A stretch of DNA of 64,000 nucleotides, from contig NZ_NKTX01000002.1 in NCBI RefSeq assembly GCF_003207815.1, positions 151,614-215,613 on the forward strand, in the 5' to 3' direction. Below the pieces are notes generated by a model. That model was not told the DNA's origin. It was given only the letters and a program-made list of their open reading frames with translations, and did not search any database. Source of the DNA: Komagataeibacter oboediens. GTDB taxonomy: Bacteria > Pseudomonadota > Alphaproteobacteria > Acetobacterales > Acetobacteraceae. Positions 20,252 through 31,100 of this stretch are shown here, piece after piece (within the stretch, counting starts at the first letter, position 1; each line of letters starts with the position of its first letter). The position numbers and the translations under genes were made by a program.

Positions 20252-21676
20252 ATGAACTGGACACTTGCGCTGCCTGAAATCGTGCTGGCCCTGTCGGGGC
20301 TGGTCATCCTGCTTGCCGGGGTGATGCAACGGCGCGGGCAGGCCTTCTTCTCCTGTGCGATGATGACGCTGCTGGCCCTGGTGGTTACCGGCATCCTTGT
20401 CGTGTTTTCGCCCGATGGCACCGGCTACAGCCATATCTTCATCAATGACGGCTTTGCCCGTTTCATGAAGGTGCTGAGCCTGACGGGGGCTGCGCTGTCG
20501 GTTGTGCTGAGCGTGGGATATGCGCGGGAAATGGAAATCGACAAGTTCGAATTTCCGGTCCTGATCCTGTTTTCCACGCTGGGCACGATGATCATGGCGT
20601 CCTCGGGCAACCTCATGACGCTGTTTGTCGGGCTGGAACTGTCCTCGCTGTCCATCTATATCCTGTGCGCCTTCGCGCGTGACCGGGTGACGGCGGCAGA
20701 GGCAGGGCTGAAGTATTTCGTGCTGGGGTCGCTGGCGTCGGGGCTGCTGCTGTATGGCATCTCGCTGGCGTACGGCTTTGCCGGGACGATGGAATATGCG
20801 GGCCTGCAGCAGGCGGTGCGCGGCAGCGCGGTGCTGCCGGCGGGGCTTATGGTGGGGATCGTGTTCGTGCTGGTGGGGCTGTGTTTCAAGCTGTCCATGG
20901 TGCCGTTCCATATGTGGACGCCCGATGTGTACCAGGGCGCGCCCACGTCGGTCACCGCGTATATGGCCGGTGCGCCCAAGATCGCGGCCTTTGCCGTGCT
21001 GCTGCGTGTCATGGCCGGGCCCTTTGGCAGCATGACGCCGCAGTGGCAGCTGCTGATCGAGGTCGTGTCCGCCGCTTCCATGGTGTTCGGCTCGCTTGCG
21101 GCCATTCCGCAGGGAAACATCAAGCGGCTGATGGCGTATTCCTCCATCGGGCATATGGGCTACGCCATGATCGGCATGGCGGCGGGCACGGCGGAGGGCA
21201 CGCGTGGCACGCTGGTCTATCTGGTGACCTACCTGTTCATGAATGTCGGCGCGTTCGCGGGTATTGTCGCCATGCGCCGCAGGGGGCGGGCGGTCAGCCA
21301 GATCAGCGACCTGTCCGGCCTGGGCCGTACCGACCCGGGCATGGCGCTGGCCATGGCGGTGTTCATGTTCTCCATGGCGGGGGCGCCGCCGCTGGCGGGG
21401 TTCTTTGGCAAGCTCATGGTGTTCTATGCCGCGATCAACGCGCATCTTTACGCGCTGGCGGCAATTGGTATCGTCAGCAGCGTGATCGGGGCGTATTACT
21501 ATATCCGGATCGTCAAGATCATGTTTTTCGATGCCGCTGCCCCGGCGCTGGACCGCTCGCCTGTTTCCGTCTCCTTCGTATCGGTGGGAATGGGGCTGGT
21601 GACCACGTTCTTCGTGGTGGGGCTTGGTCCTGTCGCGACAGCAGCACAGGCGGCGGCGAGCGCACTGTTCAGGTAA
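20252..21676 (+). CDS. nuoN: NADH-quinone oxidoreductase subunit N
   Basis: NuoN (ND2) is an antiporter-like proton-pumping subunit that adjoins NuoK in the membrane arm. It is 474 aa with about 14 membrane helices. Features supporting NuoN over NuoM are the short N-terminus MNWTLALPEIVLALSG, FVGLELSSLSIYILCAFAR near 127, KLSMVPFHMWTPDVYQGAPT around 213 and IKRLMAYSSIGHMGY around 292. It directly follows nuoL, with birA three bases downstream. Confidence 0.95.
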   Translation: MNWTLALPEIVLALSGLVILLAGVMQRRGQAFFSCAMMTLLALVVTGILVVFSPDGTGYSHIFINDGFARFMKVLSLTGAALSVVLSVGYAREMEIDKFEFPVLILFSTLGTMIMASSGNLMTLFVGLELSSLSIYILCAFARDRVTAAEAGLKYFVLGSLASGLLLYGISLAYGFAGTMEYAGLQQAVRGSAVLPAGLMVGIVFVLVGLCFKLSMVPFHMWTPDVYQGAPTSVTAYMAGAPKIAAFAVLLRVMAGPFGSMTPQWQLLIEVVSAASMVFGSLAAIPQGNIKRLMAYSSIGHMGYAMIGMAAGTAEGTRGTLVYLVTYLFMNVGAFAGIVAMRRRGRAVSQISDLSGLGRTDPGMALAMAVFMFSMAGAPPLAGFFGKLMVFYAAINAHLYALAAIGIVSSVIGAYYYIRIVKIMFFDAAAPALDRSPVSVSFVSVGMGLVTTFFVVGLGPVATAAQAAASALFR

Positions 21677-21679
21677 CGC

Positions 21680-22474
21680 ATGACCCAGCCCGCCATCTGC
21701 CCCTCCGTCGTGTCCATACCCCGTGGCAATGGGGGGGCATGGCGGATGGAGGTGCATGACAGGCTGGGATCGACATCCGACCTGTGCAAGAACCGGCTTG
21801 ATGCAGGGCAGGGGGAGGACGGTCTCGCCATCCTGGCGCTGAAACAGACGGCGGGACGGGGCAGCCGGGGACGGGAATGGCATGATCCCGGTGGCAACCT
21901 GGCCCTGTCCATCATGCTGGTGGGACCCGGGGCGGTGGTGCCGGTGGGGCTGTGGCCGTTCATCGCCGGTCTGGCGCTGCATGACGCCATGGCAGGTTAT
22001 GTTCCCCCGGGTCACGCGCTGGAACTGAAATGGCCCAATGACCTGCTGCTGGATGGCCGGAAGATGGCCGGTATCCTGATCGAGACCGGAACGGAAGGCG
22101 GCGTGTCATGGCAGGTGATCGGCATTGGTGCGAACCTGCGTGGCAGGCCTGATATCGCCGGCCGCGCGCTGTCCTGCCTGGCGGATTGCGGGGGAGACGT
22201 GCCTGCGGCGCCCGAGATGGCGCGCGCCCTGCTGCACCATCTTGACCTGTGGCTGGCGCGGTATGGCGCGCATGGCTTTGACGCCATACGCGCGGCCTGG
22301 CTGGAACGTGGGCACGCGATTGGCACCCCCATCCGGGTTGCGGCGGGAAACCAGCAGTTTACCGGCACGTTTGCAGGACTGGAGGATGACGGTATCCTGC
22401 TGCTGCGTACGTCCGCGGGTGTGCGGCGCGTGGTGACGGGCGAGGTGCTGCTGGCCCCGGTGAACCGAGAATAA
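21680..22474 (+). CDS. birA: Biotin--[acetyl-CoA-carboxylase] ligase
   Basis: BirA activates biotin with ATP and attaches it to the carrier domain of acetyl-CoA carboxylase. The 264 aa contain the biotin-binding signature TAGRGSRGREWHDPGGNLALS in two parts around 55-75, the catalytic segment ELKWPNDLLLDGRKMAGILIE near 115, and a small C-terminal SH3-like domain. There is no N-terminal helix-turn-helix, so it is the non-regulatory class. It starts three bases after nuoN and is part of that transcript, a common alphaproteobacterial arrangement. Confidence 0.94.
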   Translation: MTQPAICPSVVSIPRGNGGAWRMEVHDRLGSTSDLCKNRLDAGQGEDGLAILALKQTAGRGSRGREWHDPGGNLALSIMLVGPGAVVPVGLWPFIAGLALHDAMAGYVPPGHALELKWPNDLLLDGRKMAGILIETGTEGGVSWQVIGIGANLRGRPDIAGRALSCLADCGGDVPAAPEMARALLHHLDLWLARYGAHGFDAIRAAWLERGHAIGTPIRVAAGNQQFTGTFAGLEDDGILLLRTSAGVRRVVTGEVLLAPVNRE

Positions 22475-22757
22475 TCGGCCCGGATCAAGGAAAGAGATTT
22501 AAGTTGGCGGGATTACATGATAATCCCGTGCAGGATTTTATGGCGAAAGGTGTCGAGCGCCGTCCCCCATCCGGGCCGGGGGATGCGCTGCTCCACCCGC
22601 GCCAGCAGGGCAGGCGGACCGGCGGCATGCTGGCGCCAGACAGGATTTTGGCCCCGACCGGGCTGACAGCAGGGCACGCAGATCGGCACGGAACAGGCGT
22701 TCCGGGCCCATTTTTCAAACGCATCTGAAACAATGGTAACTGACACAGGATTTATTG
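22475..22757 (+). other. Gap between birA and ribonuclease J without a convincing gene
   Basis: This 283-base spacer interrupts an otherwise tightly packed operon. A 74-codon frame with a TTG start (22504-22728) has a GGAAAG about eight bases ahead, but its product has no recognisable fold. In many alphaproteobacteria a type III pantothenate kinase gene stands at this position; nothing here resembles one. I see no terminator or promoter of good quality. Confidence 0.4.
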
Positions 22758-24401
22758 ATGAATGATATGACAGGCGTTTCATTCCTTCCGTTGGGCGGAA
22801 CAGGCGAAATCGGCATGAACCTCAACCTGTACCGGCAGGGTGAGACATGGCTGGCGGTGGATTGTGGCATCGGCTTCAGCGGCAATGATACGCCGGAGGC
22901 GGAGATCATCCTGCCTGATCCGGTTTTCATTGCCGAACGCAGGGACAGGCTGGCCGGTCTGGTCGTCACCCATGCGCATGAAGACCATCTGGGCGCCATT
23001 GCCCATCTATGGCCGCAGCTTGGCTGCCCGGTCTATGTCACCCCGTTTGCCGCTGCCGTGCTGCGCCGCAAGCTGGGGGAGGCGGGCCTGCTGCAGCAGG
23101 TGCCCATCCATGTGGTGGCGCCCGGCAGCGCCTTTACGGTCGGGCCGTTTGACCTGCGTTTCGTCTCGGTCACGCATTCAGTGCCGGAATCACAGTCGCT
23201 GGTGCTGCGCACGCCGCAGGGCATCATTGTCCATACCGGTGACTGGAAGATCGATCCCGACCCGCAGGTCGGCCCCCCCACCGATCTTGAAACCTTCGCC
23301 GAACTGGGGCGCGAGGGCGTGCTGGCCATGGTGTGCGACAGCACCAATGTCCGTACCGAAGGTCCGTCCGCGTCCGAAGCCGACGTGCGGCGCGAGATGA
23401 CGCGCCTCATCGCCTCGCTCGAGGGGCGGATTGCGGTCACCTGTTTCGCCAGTAACGTCGCCCGCGTGGAAACGCTGGCCATGGCGGCAAAGGCTGCTGG
23501 CCGCCGCGTTGCAGTGGTCGGGCGCAGCCTGCGCAACCTGGAGGTCGCGGCGCGCGAATGCGGTTACCTGTCGGACGTGCCGCATTTCCTGTCGGAACAG
23601 GACGCCAACTCCATCCCCGACAACCAGATCCTGCTGATCGTGACCGGCAGCCAGGGCGAACCCCGTTCGGCCCTGTCGCGCATCGCGGCTGACACCCACC
23701 CCAACATCGCGCTGGGTGAGGGGGACACGGTCATCTACAGCAGCCGCATGATCCCGGGGAACGAGCAGGCGGTGATCCAGGTGCAGGACAGCCTGACCCG
23801 GCGTGGCGTGCATGTCATTACCGACAAGGACCACCTTGTGCACGTATCGGGCCATGCCACGGGTGGCGACGTGCGCAAGCTGTATGATCTTGTGCGTCCG
23901 CGCTTCCTGATCCCGGTGCATGGCGAATGGCGTCACCTGACCGCCAATGCCGCCATTGCGCAGGAACTGAATATCGAACCCGTGCTGCTGGAAGACGGGG
24001 ATATCCTCGACATCCGTGCCGACGGGGTCGAAATTGGCGATACTGCGCCCACCGGGCGGCTGGTGCTGGATGGCGGGCGTATCCTGCCCATGAATGGTGG
24101 CGTGCTGTCGGCACGGCGCCGGATGCTGTTCAACGGCATGGTGATGGGCAGCTTCGCGGTGGATGATGAAGGCTACCTGATCGGGGATCCGAAGGTCAGC
24201 GCGCCGGGCCTGCTGGATGCTGACGACCCCGAGACGCAGCGCGTGACCGAGGAATTCGGCAATGCGCTGGATGAAATCCCCGATGAACTGCGTGAAAACG
24301 ACGCCACCTTCCGCGAAGCGGCCAAGACCGCCCTGCGCCGCGCACTGGGCCGCAAGCTGCAGAAGCGCCCGCTGGTGGATGTCCACCTGCTGCGGGTGTA
24401 A
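22758..24401 (+). CDS. rnj: Ribonuclease J
   Basis: RNase J is a metallo-beta-lactamase-type ribonuclease with 5'-3' exonuclease and endonuclease activity in RNA maturation and decay. The 547 aa begin with FLPLGGTGEIGMNLNLY. The zinc-binding motif HAHEDH is at 72-77, further metal ligands lie near THSVPES, and HVSGHATGGD belongs to the beta-CASP domain. ATG 22758 has CAGGA seven bases before it. The annotation as general metallo-hydrolase is common, but the N-terminal motif and length point to RNase J. A terminator follows at 24431-24470. Confidence 0.92.
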   Translation: MNDMTGVSFLPLGGTGEIGMNLNLYRQGETWLAVDCGIGFSGNDTPEAEIILPDPVFIAERRDRLAGLVVTHAHEDHLGAIAHLWPQLGCPVYVTPFAAAVLRRKLGEAGLLQQVPIHVVAPGSAFTVGPFDLRFVSVTHSVPESQSLVLRTPQGIIVHTGDWKIDPDPQVGPPTDLETFAELGREGVLAMVCDSTNVRTEGPSASEADVRREMTRLIASLEGRIAVTCFASNVARVETLAMAAKAAGRRVAVVGRSLRNLEVAARECGYLSDVPHFLSEQDANSIPDNQILLIVTGSQGEPRSALSRIAADTHPNIALGEGDTVIYSSRMIPGNEQAVIQVQDSLTRRGVHVITDKDHLVHVSGHATGGDVRKLYDLVRPRFLIPVHGEWRHLTANAAIAQELNIEPVLLEDGDILDIRADGVEIGDTAPTGRLVLDGGRILPMNGGVLSARRRMLFNGMVMGSFAVDDEGYLIGDPKVSAPGLLDADDPETQRVTEEFGNALDEIPDELRENDATFREAAKTALRRALGRKLQKRPLVDVHLLRV

Positions 24402-24430
24402 GGGGCTGCGGGCAGGGGCCGCAAATGATT

Positions 24431-24470
24431 ATGGCAGGGAACGGACGGGCCGTTTCCTGCCATTTTTTTT
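24431..24470 (+). terminator. Rho-independent terminator after ribonuclease J
   Basis: A 14-base stem (24431-24444 with 24450-24463, one G-T pair) has a short loop of five bases and is followed by a run of T. It ends the nuo-birA-rnj transcript. Confidence 0.9.
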
Positions 24471-24710
24471 GGTACGTTTTCCCTAAACCCGGCGTTTTTC
24501 TGTGCAACCAGATTTGCCTGCGCAGCTTACGCCCCGGACGTCGCTGCCGCCATGCCCCCTCACGCGGATGTTTTCGCTTCGGGGGGCTTTGTCCATCACG
24601 CTTCGGTGTGGCGCGGGGAGGGGACACGCACATGCCCCATTCCACGGGCGTTGTGATTGGTTTAGGGTCCGCAGCATTATCGGTTCTCATACTTCAAGGT
24701 TCATACGGAT
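24471..24710 (+). other. Leader region of proS
   Basis: 240 bases between the terminator and the proS start. Small frames here have no recognisable product. I found no T-box-like structure and no clear promoter. The last 50 bases are poorer in GC and probably hold the proS start signals; no strong ribosome site is visible in front of ATG 24711. Confidence 0.3.
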
Positions 24711-26033
24711 ATGCGTCTGTCCCGCAGTTTTCTGCCGACCCTCAAGGAAAATCCGGCCGAGGCCCAGATCACGTCCCACCGGCTCATGCTGCGTGCGGGC
24801 ATGATTCGCCAGACCGCGGCAGGTATCTATGCCTGGCTGCCGGTGGGCCTGCGGGTGCTGCGCAACATTGCGAACATCGTGCGCCACGAGCAGGACGCCG
24901 TGGGCGCGCAGGAACTGCTGATGCCCACCATGCAGTCAGCCGACCTGTGGAAGCGCTCGGGCCGGTATGACGCCTATGGCCCGGAAATGCTGCGCATCCG
25001 TGACCGCCATGAACGCGACATGCTGTTCGGTCCGACCAATGAGGAAATGATAACCGACCTGTTCGGTCAGGCGGTCAAGTCCTACAAGGAACTGCCGCAG
25101 GTTCTGTACCAGATCCAGTGGAAGTTCCGTGACGAGGTCCGCCCCCGTTTCGGCGTGATGCGTGGGCGTGAGTTCTACATGAAGGACGCCTACAGCTTCG
25201 ACCTTGATCACGACTCTGCCGTCGATACCTATCGCCGCATGATGCTGGCCTACCTGCGCACGTTCCAGCGCCTTGGCGTCCGCGCGATTCCCATGCGGGC
25301 CGATACCGGGCCGATCGGTGGCGAACTGAGCCACGAATTCCTGATCCTGGCCCCCACGGGGGAAAGCGGCGTGTTCTTCGACAGCGCGCTGGAGGACCAG
25401 GACTGGCTGGGTGAAAACGTGGATGTGACCAGCCGGGACTCGCTTGAGAAGTTCTTCACCGGCATGACCGCGTTCTATGCCGCGACGGACGAAATGCATG
25501 ATGCGGATGCATGGGCAAAGGTGCCCGCCGAACGCCAGCGCGAGGGGCGCGGCATCGAGGTCGGGCATATCTTCAACTTCGGGCGCAAGTATACCGAGTC
25601 CATGGATATTGCCGTAAGTGGTCCCGACGGCGCACCGCTGTATCCGGAAATGGGGTCGTACGGCATCGGCGTCTCGCGCCTTGTCGCGGCGATCATCGAG
25701 GCCAGCCATGATGATAACGGCATCATCTGGCCGGCATCCGTCGCCCCCTTCCGGGCCGTCATCATCAACCTGAAGAATGGTGATGCGCAGTGCGACGCCA
25801 TCTGTGAAAAGTTGTACGCGGCAGCCCCTGACGACCTGCTGTATGATGACCGCGCCGAGCGCGCGGGCGCGAAGTTTGCCGATGCCGACCTGCTGGGCCA
25901 TCCGTTGCAGCTGATTGTCGGCCCGCGCGGGGCGAAGGATGGCAAGGTGGAAGTCAAGGACCGCCGCACGGGTGAACGCACGGAGGAAACGGTGGACGCT
26001 GCACTGGCCCTTATCGCGAAAATCCGCACCTGA
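24711..26033 (+). CDS. proS: Prolyl-tRNA synthetase, short alphaproteobacterial type
   Basis: ProRS charges tRNA-Pro with proline. The class II motifs are visible: motif 1 around [33 protein letters not shown], motif 2 in [26 protein letters not shown] (about 140-165) and motif 3 in [14 protein letters not shown]. At 440 aa it lacks the large editing insertion of the 570-aa bacterial form, as is known for alphaproteobacteria. The stop overlaps the lolC start (TGATG), so proS, lolC and lolD are translated as a unit. A tRNA-Pro gene lies in the same window at 57.8 kb. Confidence 0.95.
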   Translation: MRLSRSFLPTLKENPAEAQITSHRLMLRAGMIRQTAAGIYAWLPVGLRVLRNIANIVRHEQDAVGAQELLMPTMQSADLWKRSGRYDAYGPEMLRIRDRHERDMLFGPTNEEMITDLFGQAVKSYKELPQVLYQIQWKFRDEVRPRFGVMRGREFYMKDAYSFDLDHDSAVDTYRRMMLAYLRTFQRLGVRAIPMRADTGPIGGELSHEFLILAPTGESGVFFDSALEDQDWLGENVDVTSRDSLEKFFTGMTAFYAATDEMHDADAWAKVPAERQREGRGIEVGHIFNFGRKYTESMDIAVSGPDGAPLYPEMGSYGIGVSRLVAAIIEASHDDNGIIWPASVAPFRAVIINLKNGDAQCDAICEKLYAAAPDDLLYDDRAERAGAKFADADLLGHPLQLIVGPRGAKDGKVEVKDRRTGERTEETVDAALALIAKIRT

Positions 26034-27277
26034 TGTTTGGTCCCTTCGAGCGGATGGTCGCCGGGCGGTACCTGCATGCCCGGCGGGGGGAGCGGTTCGT
26101 GTCCGTCATCGCGATCTTCTCGCTTGTGGGGATTGCGCTGGGTGTTGCTACGCTGATCATCGTCATGTCGGTCATGAACGGGTTCAAGGCCGACCTGCTG
26201 GGGCGGATTCTCGGGCTGAATGGCGATCTCAGCGTATTCGGCGTCACGCGCACCATCAGCGATTATGATGATGTGGCGGCCCGGGTGCGCAGGGTGCCCG
26301 GTGTCGTATCGGCGGCCCCGCTGGTTGAATCGCAGGTGCTGCTCAATTCCGGCAGCTACAATGCCGGCGGGCTGGTGCGCGGCATGACGCAGGCCGATTT
26401 GCTGGGGCTGCATGAAATCAGCGACAATCTTGTGGCGGGGGCCCTGGATGATTTTGGCGGGGATGACACCATCATCGTCGGTACCACGCTGGCTGAACGC
26501 GCAGGGCTGACGGTTGGCGGCAGGCTGACGCTAGTCTCCCCCCAGGGGGCGGCGACGGCGTTTGGCACCATGCCCCGCGTGCGCGCCTATCGCGTGGTGG
26601 CCATATTCGACGCGGGCGTGAATGACTACAACGCCAGCTATGTCTTCCTGCCACTGCATGCCGCACAGGTGTATTTCCAGATGCCGGGGCAGGTGACGCA
26701 GGTGCAGATCATGACCCGGGACGCGGAAAACGTGATTCCGGTCCGTCAGGCGATCGAGAAAGCCATGGATGGCAACGTGCGCGTGATGGACTGGACACAG
26801 ACCAACAATGCCTTCTTCGGCGCGGTACAGGTGGAACAGAACGTGATGTTCCTGATCCTGACGTTGATCATCCTTGTCGCGGCCTTCAACGTGATTTCGT
26901 CGCTGATCATGATGGTCAAGGACAAGAGCGCAGATATCGCCGTGCTGCGCACGCTGGGGGCGACACGTGGGGCAATCATGCGCATCTTCCTCATGTGCGG
27001 GGCATCCGTGGGGGTGACGGGCACGTTCGCCGGTACGGGGCTTGGCATCGTGTTCTGCATGAATATCGAACATATCCGCCAGCTTCTGCAGCGGATTACC
27101 GGCACCAACCTTTTCAATCCCGAGGTCTATTACCTTGAACACCTGCCATCCAAACTGATCTGGTCGCAGGTGATCGAGGTGATCGCGATGGCGTTGGTGC
27201 TGTCGCTGCTGGCGACGCTGTACCCGTCATGGCGGGCGGCGAAGACGGACCCGGTGGAGGCCCTGCGCCATGAGTGA
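26033..27277 (+). CDS. lolC: Lipoprotein-releasing system transmembrane protein (LolC/LolE family)
   Basis: This is the inner-membrane permease that, with LolD, releases outer-membrane lipoproteins to the carrier LolA. The 414 aa have an N-terminal helix (about 20-45, [20 protein letters not shown]), a periplasmic domain and three further helices near the end (about 275-400), the MacB/FtsX fold. The typical [26 protein letters not shown] segment spans the first C-terminal helix. Only one permease gene accompanies lolD, so the transporter may use two copies of it, as inferred for other alphaproteobacteria. It overlaps lolD by eight bases. Confidence 0.93.
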   Translation: MFGPFERMVAGRYLHARRGERFVSVIAIFSLVGIALGVATLIIVMSVMNGFKADLLGRILGLNGDLSVFGVTRTISDYDDVAARVRRVPGVVSAAPLVESQVLLNSGSYNAGGLVRGMTQADLLGLHEISDNLVAGALDDFGGDDTIIVGTTLAERAGLTVGGRLTLVSPQGAATAFGTMPRVRAYRVVAIFDAGVNDYNASYVFLPLHAAQVYFQMPGQVTQVQIMTRDAENVIPVRQAIEKAMDGNVRVMDWTQTNNAFFGAVQVEQNVMFLILTLIILVAAFNVISSLIMMVKDKSADIAVLRTLGATRGAIMRIFLMCGASVGVTGTFAGTGLGIVFCMNIEHIRQLLQRITGTNLFNPEVYYLEHLPSKLIWSQVIEVIAMALVLSLLATLYPSWRAAKTDPVEALRHE

Positions 27278-27980
27278 CGTCCTGAGTGTGGATGCCGCCC
27301 CCCTGCGTATGGACGGCGTGGCGCGCCGGTATGTCAGCGGGGAGGAAACGCTGGATGTGCTGCGTGGCGCTGACCTGACGCTGCACCCCGGTGAAATCGT
27401 GGCCCTGGTGGCGCCATCGGGCACGGGCAAGTCCACGCTGCTGCATCTGGCGGGACTGCTGGAGCACCCGGATGCGGGCTGCGTCATGGTGGCGGGGCAG
27501 GACACGGGCGCGCTGACGGATGCCCGGCGCACCGAAATCCGGCGTGACCGGATCGGGTTCGTGTACCAGTTCCATCACCTGCTGGCTGAATTTAGTGCCC
27601 GCGAAAACGTCATGCTGCCGCAGATGATCGCGGGTGTTGCGCGCAAGGCGGCGCGTGCGCGGGCCGATGAACTGCTGGGCCTGTTCGGGCTGGGGCACCG
27701 GCTGGATCACCTGCCGGGCAAGCTGTCGGGGGGCGAGAAGCAGCGCGTGGCCATTGCCCGTGCGCTGGCCAACCGCCCGCATGTCCTGCTGGCGGATGAA
27801 CCGACGGGTAATCTGGACGTGCATACGTCTGATGCAGTGTTTGACGCGCTGCTGGAAACCGTGTGGGCCCATGGGGTCGCTGCCCTGATCGCGACCCATA
27901 ACATGGACCTCGCCCGCCGCATGGACCGGATCGTGACCCTGCGGGACGGGCTGGTTGTGCCTGTCGTTCCCGCTGCCTGA
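27270..27980 (+). CDS. lolD: Lipoprotein-releasing system ATP-binding protein
   Basis: LolD is the ATPase of the lipoprotein-releasing ABC transporter. The 236 aa contain Walker A PSGTGKST (49-56), the signature [15 protein letters not shown] near 151 and Walker [13 protein letters not shown]. It starts inside the lolC end, so it is co-translated. A copy of the dispersed repeat family described under findings begins 16 bases after its stop. Confidence 0.94.
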   Translation: MSDVLSVDAAPLRMDGVARRYVSGEETLDVLRGADLTLHPGEIVALVAPSGTGKSTLLHLAGLLEHPDAGCVMVAGQDTGALTDARRTEIRRDRIGFVYQFHHLLAEFSARENVMLPQMIAGVARKAARARADELLGLFGLGHRLDHLPGKLSGGEKQRVAIARALANRPHVLLADEPTGNLDVHTSDAVFDALLETVWAHGVAALIATHNMDLARRMDRIVTLRDGLVVPVVPAA

Positions 27981-27995
27981 AAAGCCGTAAAGGGG

Positions 27996-28078
27996 TTTTG
28001 GTGAAGCTTCTTCAAAAAGCTTCAGAGAATATTGCTTTTTTGAAAAAAGGCGGCGCCCGGAAACTTTTATCATTTTCA
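27996..28078 (+). repeat. Dispersed intergenic repeat, copy 1
   Basis: The unit reads TTTTGGTGAAGCTTCTTC, then an AAAGCTTC complement, a TTTTTTGAAAAAAGGC segment and GGCGGCGCCCGGAAAC. Two small hairpins can form: GAAGCTT with AAGCTTC, and the T-run with the A-run. Related copies occur at 47825-47890 (same orientation) and 55682-55763 (reverse). It may act as a terminator for lolD. Confidence 0.65.
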
Positions 28079-28147
28079 GGGGGAGGCAGGTCACGCCCCG
28101 CGCATGGGGGCGTGCGAATCAGATGCGGTGTGGGGTAGGATGCGGCC

Positions 28148-31100
28148 ATGTCCCATGCCGATTTCGTTCACCTGCGTGTCCATTCCGCCTATTCCCTCAG
28201 CCAGGGGGCCATCCGCGTGCCCGAACTGGTGGCGCTGGCGCATGACATGCGCATGCCCGCCGTCGCCATTACGGATACGGGCAATATGTTCGGCGCGCTG
28301 GAGTTTTCGCAATATTGCGGCAAGAAGGGCGTGCAGCCCATCATCGGCTGCCAGATCGGCCTGCCGTCGCGCAGTGACAAGCCCGGCAGCCCGGCGGAGC
28401 CCGTCGTCCTGCTGGCGCGCAATGCGGAAGGGCTGGCCAACCTGCAGTTCCTGTCCTCCTCGGGGTTCCTGCAGCACGAAACGGATGAACCGACCGTGCC
28501 GGTGGAACTGCTGTGCGAACGCGCGGGCGGGCTGTTCCTGCTGACGGGCGGCAGCCGGGGGCCATTATTCCACATGCTGGCCGAGGGGCAGGAGAGGGAG
28601 GCCGCGCGCCTCATGGACCGCCTGCATGAAGCCTATGGCAGCCATATGGCGGTGGAACTGCACCGCCATGGACAGGCGGCGGAACGCGCGGTGGAACCAG
28701 GCATGATCGCCATGGCCGACCGCATGGGACTGCCGCTGGTGGCCACCAATGAATGTTTTTTTCCGAAACCGGATATGTACGAGGCGCATGATGCGCTGCT
28801 GTGTATTGCGCAGGGCCGCACCATGGCCGAACGCGACCGCTGGCGGGTGACGCCCGAACACTGGTTCAAGCCGCCGGAGGTCATGCGCGAACTGTTCGCC
28901 GACCTGCCCGAAGCATGCGACAACACGCTGGATATCGCGCGCTGCTGCGCCATTGCGGTGGAAACGCGCAAGCCCCTGCTGCCGGTCTGCCCCAAGGTGG
29001 AAGAAGGACAGACCGAAGAGCAGACATTGCGGCATATGGCGGTGACCGGCCTGAAGAACCGCCTGTCGCGCATGACTGTCGATGACGAAACGCGCACGAA
29101 ATACGAAGAGCGCCTGGCATTCGAACTCGACATCATCGCCCAGATGGGCTTCCCCGGTTATTTCATGATCGTGGCCGACTTCATCCAGTGGGCCAAGGCG
29201 CACGACATTCCCGTGGGACCGGGGCGTGGGTCGGGGGCCGGGTCGCTGGCGGCATGGGCGCTGACCATTACCGATATCGACCCCATTCCCTTCAACCTGC
29301 TGTTCGAACGCTTCCTCAACCCCGAACGTGTGTCGATGCCTGACTTCGACATCGACTTCTGCCAGGACCGGCGTGATGAGGTCATCCGCTACGTCCGCAA
29401 TGAATATGGTCCCGACCGCGTGGCCCAGATCATCACGTTCGGTAAGCTGCAGGCGCGCGCGGCGGTGCGTGACGTGGGGCGCGTGCTGGGCCTGCCGTTT
29501 GGCATGGTCAACCGCGTGGCGGAGCTGATTCCCAACAATCCCGCCCAGCCGGTGACGCTGAAGCAGGCGATCGAGGGCGAGCCGCGCCTGCAGGAAATGC
29601 GCGACGAGGACGAGGCCATCCGCCGCCTGCTGGAAATCGGCCAGCAGCTGGAAGGCCTGTTCCGCCACGCCAGCACCCACGCGGCCGGCGTGGTGATTGG
29701 CGACCGCGAACTGGTGGAACTGGTGCCGCTGTACCGCGACCCCAAGAGTGACATGCTGGTCACGCAGTACAACATGAAGTTCGTGGAGCAGGCGGGGCTG
29801 GTCAAATTCGACTTCCTCGGCCTGACCACGCTGACCATCCTGCAACGCGCGGTGCAGTTCCTGCATGGCATGGGGATCGAGGTTGACCTGTCGGCCCTGC
29901 CGCTGGATGACGAACTGACCTACGACATGCTGGCGCGTGGTGATACGGGGGGCGTGTTCCAGTTTGAAGGCGCGGGCATGCGCGACGTGCTCAAGCAGAT
30001 GCGCCCGACCCGGCTGGAGGACCTGATCGCCGCCGTGGCGCTGTACCGTCCCGGCCCCATGGCCAACATTCCCGATTACTGCCGGCGCAAGCATGGCGAG
30101 CCGTGGGAGCCACCGCACGAGGAGATCCGCGATATCCTCGAAGAGACCTACGGCATCATGGTCTATCAGGAACAGGTCATGCAGATCGCCCAGAAAATGG
30201 CGGGCTACAGCCTGGGCGGGGCCGACCTGCTGCGGCGCGCCATGGGCAAGAAGATCCGCGCGGAAATGGACCGCCAGCGCGTGATCTTTACCGAAGGGGC
30301 GATGAAGCGCGGCATCGAGCGCGAAAAGGCCGCCGAGGTATTCGACCTCATGGCCAAGTTCGCCGATTACGGGTTCAACAAATCCCATGCTGCCGCCTAC
30401 GCTCTGGTGTCGTACCAGACAGCGTGGATGAAGGCGAACCACCCGGTTGCCTTCATTGCCGCGTGCATGTCCCTTGCGCGTGAAAAGACCGACAAGCTGG
30501 CGGGGCTGCGGCAGGAAGCGGACAGGCTGGGCATTCCGCTGCTGCCGCCCGACATCAATGCTTCCGGCGCGGATTTCACGGTGGAAAAAATGCCCGACGG
30601 CCAGACCTATGGCATCCGCTACGCGCTGGCGGCGGTCAAGAAGGTGGGGCTGAGCGCCATGCAGTCGCTGGTGGCGGTGCGTGGTGACAGGCCATTCAGG
30701 GATCTGGAGGATCTGGCCGCGCGTCTTGACCCCCGGCAGGTCAACAAGATGCAGCTGGAAAACCTGGCCCGCGCGGGGGCGTTCGATACCATCTTGCCCA
30801 ACCGTGCGCAGGCCTGCGGGGCGGCGGAAACCGTCATGCGGCGCGCGCAGGCCAATGCACAGGAAGCGGCCAGCGGCCAGATCGGCCTGTTTGGCGGTGG
30901 CGGCAGCGCACCGGCCCAGCGTGAACCGCTGCGCCTGCCGCGCTGCGCCGACTGGCCTGAATTCGAACGGCTGAACATGGAAGCGGACGCCATCGGCTTC
31001 CATCTGACAGGGCATCCGCTGGATTCCTATGGTCCGCTCATGCGTAGGTTGGGCGCGGTCAGGGCCACGGGGCTGGAGGCGGCGGCACAGGCGGGCATCG

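Noticed and set aside
22504..22728. A 74-codon gene between birA and ribonuclease J
   Set aside because: TTG start, no recognisable domain and frames of similar length on the other strand; kept only as a note in the spacer entry.
28565..31015. An 816-codon open frame on the minus strand
   Set aside because: It is antisense to dnaE, whose motifs are complete. Long shadow frames are expected in GC-rich coding DNA; the product has no recognisable fold.
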